A stretch of DNA of 64,000 nt from Pseudobdellovibrio sp. Its GTDB lineage: Bacteria; Bdellovibrionota; Bdellovibrionia; Bdellovibrionales; Bdellovibrionaceae. The DNA lies in NCBI GenBank assembly GCA_020696855.1, contig JAJFMT010000001.1, forward strand, positions 1-64,000, read 5' to 3'. The notes beneath the pieces are model-generated. The model saw nothing but the letters and a program-made list of their open reading frames with translations. It was not told where the DNA came from and ran no database searches. Positions 60,309 through 64,000 of the stretch are shown here, one piece after another. The translations under genes were made by a program, and so were the position numbers. The first letter of the stretch is position 1, and every line of letters begins with the position of its first letter.

Positions 60309-62417
60309 ATGGCTAAAAAATGGGAAATTGCGAAGGTCCGAAATATCGGTATCTCGGCTCACATCGACTCCGGAAAGACGACTCTTTCTGAGCGTATTCT
60401 TTTCTACGGTGGTAAAATTCACGCCATCCATGAAGTAAAAGGTAAAGACGGTGTCGGCGCGACGATGGACTCGATGGATCTTGAAAGAGAAAAAGGGATC
60501 ACCATCCAGTCTGCTGCTACGCAAGTACAGTGGAAAGACTATACAATTAACTTAATCGATACACCGGGGCACGTTGACTTCACAGTTGAAGTTGAACGTT
60601 CACTTCGCGTATTAGACGGTGCGATCCTGGTTCTTTGCGGTGTTGCCGGTGTTCAATCACAGTCAATCACTGTTGACCGTCAGATGAAACGTTACAATGT
60701 ACCTCGTTTAGCTTTCGTAAATAAATTAGACCGTCAAGGTGCTAACCCATTCCGCGTAAAAGACGCTTTAGTTGAAAAACTGCGTTTGAATGCGTTCATG
60801 GCGAACATTCCAATCGGTTTAGAAGAAAAGCACGTAGGTATCGTAGATTTGATCACAATGAAAGCTTACCAAAATGAAGGTGAAGACGGTGAAAACATCG
60901 TTGAAATCCCGATTCCGGCTGACATGGTTGAGCAAGCTAAAGAATACCAACAAATATTAATCGGTAAGTTAGCTGACGTTGACGATGCGATCGCTGAAAA
61001 ATTCTTAATGGAAGAAATGCCAACCGTTGAAGAAATGCGCGCAGCTATGCGTAAAGGCGTTATCGGCTTAAAATTGGTTCCGGTTTTCTGCGGATCTGCG
61101 TTTAAAAATAAAAACGTTCAGCATTTGTTAGATGCGGTAACTTATTACTTACCGAACCCTGCTGAAAAAGTTGAAAACGCATTAGACTTAACTAAAAACG
61201 AAGAGAAGTTCCCTCTTAAACCAGAGAACGATCTTCCGTTAGTGGCTCTTGCATTTAAATTACAAGAAACTCCGTTCGGTCAGTTAACGTACATGCGTGT
61301 TTACCAAGGTACGTTGAAAAAAGGTGACTTCATCATCAATCAGACAAACAAAAAGTCTGTTAAAATCCCTCGCGTTGTGCGTATGCACTCTGACAAGATG
61401 GATGACGTTGAAGCGGCTTATGCCGGCGACATCATTGCAATGTTCGGTATCGACTGTGCTTCGGGTGATACTTTCTGTGACGACAGAATTCAGGCTTCAA
61501 TGCAGTCAATGCACGTACCTGATTCAGTTATCTCTCTTGCGATTGCTCCGAAGTCAAAAGACGGCGTGAACAATTTCTCGAAAGCGTTACAAAAGTTCCG
61601 TAAAGAAGATCCAACTTTCCGCGTTCACCGTGATGAAGAGTCTAATGAGACGATCATCTCTGGTATGGGAGAGTTACACTTAGAGATCTACGTTGAGCGT
61701 ATGAAACGTGAATTCCAATGTGAAGTTGTTGTGGGTCAGCCGCAAGTTGCTTACCGTGAAACAATCACGGCTGAAGCTCCTTACGACTACACTCATAAAA
61801 AACAAACGGGTGGTTCGGGTCAGTTCGCGAAAATCTCCGGTACAATCCGTCCATTGCCTGCGCAAGAAGATGGTAAAACATACTTATTCAACAACAAAGT
61901 TGTGGGTGGCCGTATTCCTAAAGAATTCATCCCGGCTGTTGACGAAGGTTTTGCTGAACAATGCGTAAAAGGTCCTTTGATCGGATTCCCTATCGTTGGC
62001 GTAGAAGTTGACTTAGTCGACGGTTCTTACCATGACGTGGATTCATCTTACATGGCCTTCAAAATTGCAGCTATGGCGGCAATGCGTGAAGTTTACCAAA
62101 AAGCTAAACCAGCGGTTCTTGAGCCGATTATGAAGCTTGAAACGACAGTACCAGAAGAATATCAAGGTCCTGCGACAGGTCAGATCAATCAGCGCCGTGG
62201 TGTTATCACTGGTACAACAACAATCGAAGGCAACGTAACGATCGAAGCAGAAGTACCGTTAACAGAAATGTTCGGTTACTCAACTGACTTACGTTCTGGA
62301 ACTAAAGGTAAAGGTGAGTTCTCTATGGAATTCGCGAAATACCAACAAGCTCCACGCAACATCCAAGAGATGTTAGCGAAAAAATATGCTGAGAAACGCG
62401 CAGCTGAAAACAAATAA
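60309..62417 (+). CDS. fusA: Translation elongation factor G
   Basis: 702 aa. GTPase that moves tRNA and mRNA through the ribosome. G1 [16 protein letters not shown]2 with [10 protein letters not shown]3 DTPGHVDF and G4 [11 protein letters not shown] are present. The later domains have the EF-G patterns [14 protein letters not shown] and [14 protein letters not shown]. The codon choices are those of a highly expressed gene. The length is normal. Not in the usual str operon (rpsL-rpsG-fusA-tuf), so this may be a stand-alone or second copy. A strong terminator follows. Confidence 0.97.
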   Translation: MAKKWEIAKVRNIGISAHIDSGKTTLSERILFYGGKIHAIHEVKGKDGVGATMDSMDLEREKGITIQSAATQVQWKDYTINLIDTPGHVDFTVEVERSLRVLDGAILVLCGVAGVQSQSITVDRQMKRYNVPRLAFVNKLDRQGANPFRVKDALVEKLRLNAFMANIPIGLEEKHVGIVDLITMKAYQNEGEDGENIVEIPIPADMVEQAKEYQQILIGKLADVDDAIAEKFLMEEMPTVEEMRAAMRKGVIGLKLVPVFCGSAFKNKNVQHLLDAVTYYLPNPAEKVENALDLTKNEEKFPLKPENDLPLVALAFKLQETPFGQLTYMRVYQGTLKKGDFIINQTNKKSVKIPRVVRMHSDKMDDVEAAYAGDIIAMFGIDCASGDTFCDDRIQASMQSMHVPDSVISLAIAPKSKDGVNNFSKALQKFRKEDPTFRVHRDEESNETIISGMGELHLEIYVERMKREFQCEVVVGQPQVAYRETITAEAPYDYTHKKQTGGSGQFAKISGTIRPLPAQEDGKTYLFNNKVVGGRIPKEFIPAVDEGFAEQCVKGPLIGFPIVGVEVDLVDGSYHDVDSSYMAFKIAAMAAMREVYQKAKPAVLEPIMKLETTVPEEYQGPATGQINQRRGVITGTTTIEGNVTIEAEVPLTEMFGYSTDLRSGTKGKGEFSMEFAKYQQAPRNIQEMLAKKYAEKRAAENK

Positions 62418-62440
62418 TTGAAACTAAAATTTCAATCCAG

Positions 62441-62475
62441 AGAAGGTCGGCATAAAAACCGGCCTTTTCTTTTTC
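62441..62475 (+). terminator. Terminator of fusA
   Basis: AGAAGGTCGG (62441-62450), loop of 8 nt, CCGGCCTTTTCT (62459-62470) followed by more T. It is half of a long inverted repeat with the facing terminator at 62510-62545. Confidence 0.85.
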
Positions 62476-62509
62476 TAGAGGGACTTTTACTTTCTTTTAG
62501 AAATCCCTC

Positions 62510-62545
62510 TAGAAAAAGAAAAGACCGGTTTTTATGCGGTCTTCT
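62510..62545 (-). terminator. Terminator of the right-edge gene
   Basis: On the minus strand, AGAAGACCG (62545-62537) pairs with CGGTCTTTTCT, then a T-run (plus-strand AGAAAAAGAAAA at 62511-62522). It mirrors the fusA terminator in sequence and loop (CATAAAAA). It lies 24 bp after the stop of the 62569 gene. Confidence 0.8.
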
Positions 62546-62568
62546 GCTTTTGAACTTTTAATTTCAGA

Positions 62569-64000
62569 TTATTTTTGCGCTGCCAGTTGTTCGATTTCCT
62601 GGTTGCTCATGAGTGGCTTGAATACTTTTGCGCTGATTTGTCTCTGTAACAAGCTTGGTACTGCGTAGAACTTGTTTTTTTCGTTAGGAATCAATCGAGA
62701 TTGTGTGATGTCTTCGCGAGCTAAGCGGAAGGCTTGAACGAAATTGATTTGTGGGCCCGCGAAAATATTTTTTAAGCTGGTCCATGCGTTGTTTGCTTTT
62801 TGAATTAAGGTTTGATCGTTAGCTGCGGCATCCACAACAAGAACGGCCATCGCGTTTAACTGATTTTCATTAGCTGCCATTGAAGTTGAAAGTTTCGGAA
62901 ACAGGAAGTTGAAAATCATGCGGTTGAACTGGTATTTTTCTTCTAAATTGTAACTCACGAATTTGATGTTCGGGCTTTTAGCTTTGGCTGCCGTCATATC
63001 GATTTGTGCAAATGGCTCTCTTGCCATTTCTTTCAGGTAGCCTTGCGCACCTTTCATATGATTCGGTACAAAGTAAACGTCTGTATCAAACATTCTCTTA
63101 ATCAGAGAGCGCATTCCTGCGATACGGATTTTATTTTCTTCTACCCATACCGGACCGTCTTCTTCTTTTTCGAAACGGTGATAAATATCCATTGGGCGCG
63201 GAACGATTCCAGAAAGCAACTCATTCACAACTTTTGAAAGTAATGCACCCAGGCCGCCCATCGATAACACATATTCTGCGCTCAAGGCAGGTCTTCCATT
63301 GTCACGCATAACCGCAGTTAAGTTGATCATATCTCGTGGCATCGACTTAGCTACACTGCCTGCAGCCTGATACGTGTCCTGACCTTCTGTGAAATTTCTT
63401 AAGTAACCTTCATAACCCGGTTTTACATAGCCGGCTGTTTTAGCTCTTTTGAAGACATCTTCCAGAGCGAATTTTACGAAGTTAGGGTCATTCAAAACTT
63501 TTCTGCTGATCGTGCGGCGTACATCAGGCAACTGGGTATAAATATCAGCCAGTTCATCACCGTTCATTTGATAATTTGGCTTATCACCGAACTTAACAGA
63601 TGTATCGTAACCATTTGCCGGTAAAAGTGAACGGATCGCTACCATCGCCTTTAAGACCTGGCGGCTCATAACAAAATACTTTTCAACACTGGCGTCATCA
63701 ACGTAAGGTCGATCAGGGTGATGCCAGAAGTGGGCGTGTCCCAGCTCTGCAATTGTTCCGGAGTGAGCAAATGAATCTTCCAGTGTGTGAAGACCAGCAG
63801 CGGCCATCATCAGATTTCCCTGCATTAAACCTTCAGTAAACATTTCGGTAGCAAACTCGTGGTTAGCTTCTGTTTCGGTAAAAGTACGTAACTGAACTTT
63901 TGAAGATGGATCAAGAATTGTCGGCAATGTGCTGACCGTTAATTTATTCGCAATTCGTGAACCGGGAAAGTGCAACAGGCGGCGCTTTTTAACACCCACA
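62569..64000 (-). CDS. Large protein with HTLEDSFAHSG motif (5' end outside window)
   Basis: At least 476 aa; the reading frame is open to the right edge, so the true start is outside and the apparent GTG near 63999 should not be used. The stretch LHTLEDSFAHSGTIAELGHA, followed by HFWHHPDRP, resembles the metal-binding His/Asp pattern of bacterial zinc-dependent phospholipase C and HET-C-like proteins. No signal peptide can be judged. The rest is helical with no motif I know. Its terminator faces that of fusA. Confidence 0.55.
   Translation of the reverse strand, partial: VGVKKRRLLHFPGSRIANKLTVSTLPTILDPSSKVQLRTFTETEANHEFATEMFTEGLMQGNLMMAAAGLHTLEDSFAHSGTIAELGHAHFWHHPDRPYVDDASVEKYFVMSRQVLKAMVAIRSLLPANGYDTSVKFGDKPNYQMNGDELADIYTQLPDVRRTISRKVLNDPNFVKFALEDVFKRAKTAGYVKPGYEGYLRNFTEGQDTYQAAGSVAKSMPRDMINLTAVMRDNGRPALSAEYVLSMGGLGALLSKVVNELLSGIVPRPMDIYHRFEKEEDGPVWVEENKIRIAGMRSLIKRMFDTDVYFVPNHMKGAQGYLKEMAREPFAQIDMTAAKAKSPNIKFVSYNLEEKYQFNRMIFNFLFPKLSTSMAANENQLNAMAVLVVDAAANDQTLIQKANNAWTSLKNIFAGPQINFVQAFRLAREDITQSRLIPNEKNKFYAVPSLLQRQISAKVFKPLMSNQEIEQLAAQK

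Overview
The window is a gene-dense chromosomal segment from a Gram-negative bacterium. Supporting signs are lgt, several signal-peptide proteins with C-terminal aromatic beta-barrel ends, a six-motif ribosomal protein S1, and a GHMP sugar kinase of the heptose-kinase type. The mix of a menaquinone gene (menB), a stand-alone FliL homologue, an L,D-transpeptidase with an NTF2-like tail, two rhomboids, an AgmX/PglI-type C-terminal domain and Gld-like ABC genes fits the old deltaproteobacteria. My best guess is Bdellovibrionota (Bdellovibrio-like), but no rRNA is present to prove it. I see no rRNA, prophage, insertion sequence or CRISPR array.

Layout. 1-6.3 kb: dienelactone hydrolase (cut by the window edge), lgt, menB, three small secreted or outer-membrane proteins and an rRNA m5C methyltransferase. 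6.3-9.2 kb: a compact plus-strand operon nrdR-nusB-two unknowns-ppsR. 9.2-13.7 kb: two very similar secreted/anchored paralogues in opposite orientation around a LysR regulator, a FliL-like protein, an L,D-transpeptidase and a 58-aa SHOCT-like protein. 13.8-18 kb: rhomboid, HIT hydrolase, SppA and rpsA on the minus strand. 18.3-23.5 kb: an accessory block (GNAT plus ATP-grasp pair, RDD, large rhomboid, HD hydrolase, FNAAPSG-repeat secreted protein) lying between rpsA and cmk, which are often neighbours. 23.6-28 kb: cmk, hisC and a pair that I read as shortened, active-site-degenerate hydantoinase/oxoprolinase A and B homologues, followed by a perfect 60-bp-period tandem repeat. 28.1-34.8 kb: a minus-strand run tmk-holB-tatD-gap-pgk-tpiA-ilvA. 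34.9-38.8 kb: secG with a coupled FecR/AgmX-like protein, an APP1-like HAD phosphatase, and an SPL-type radical SAM enzyme coupled to an unknown gene.

38.8-45.4 kb is one tight minus-strand operon: Gld-type ABC ATPase, ABC-2 permease, GldG-like protein, DUF4340 protein, GHMP kinase and DUF429-like protein. 45.4-50.6 kb has a short NFACT (RqcH-like) protein, a second m5C methyltransferase and phoR-phoB-phoU. 50.7-53.8 kb holds convergent ppx and ppk1, making a phosphate/polyphosphate block with the Pho regulators. 53.9-57.9 kb has a membrane-anchored PilZ protein, a lipoprotein and a DUF3857/transglutaminase protein. 57.9-64 kb has tRNA-Arg(CCU), aat, recQ, fusA with an unusual pair of mirror-image terminators, and a large protein running off the right edge.

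How the genes work together: most of the window is housekeeping (glycolysis core, translation factors, nucleotide kinases, DNA polymerase clamp loader, envelope lipoprotein processing). The least described parts are the degenerate HyuA/HyuB pair, the Gld-like ABC operon carrying a sugar kinase, the repeat-containing secreted protein, and the LysR-flanking paralogues. All functional statements come from motif recognition by eye; no database search was run. Many starts are TTG or GTG placed against the preceding stop codon, which is typical of the coupled operons here.
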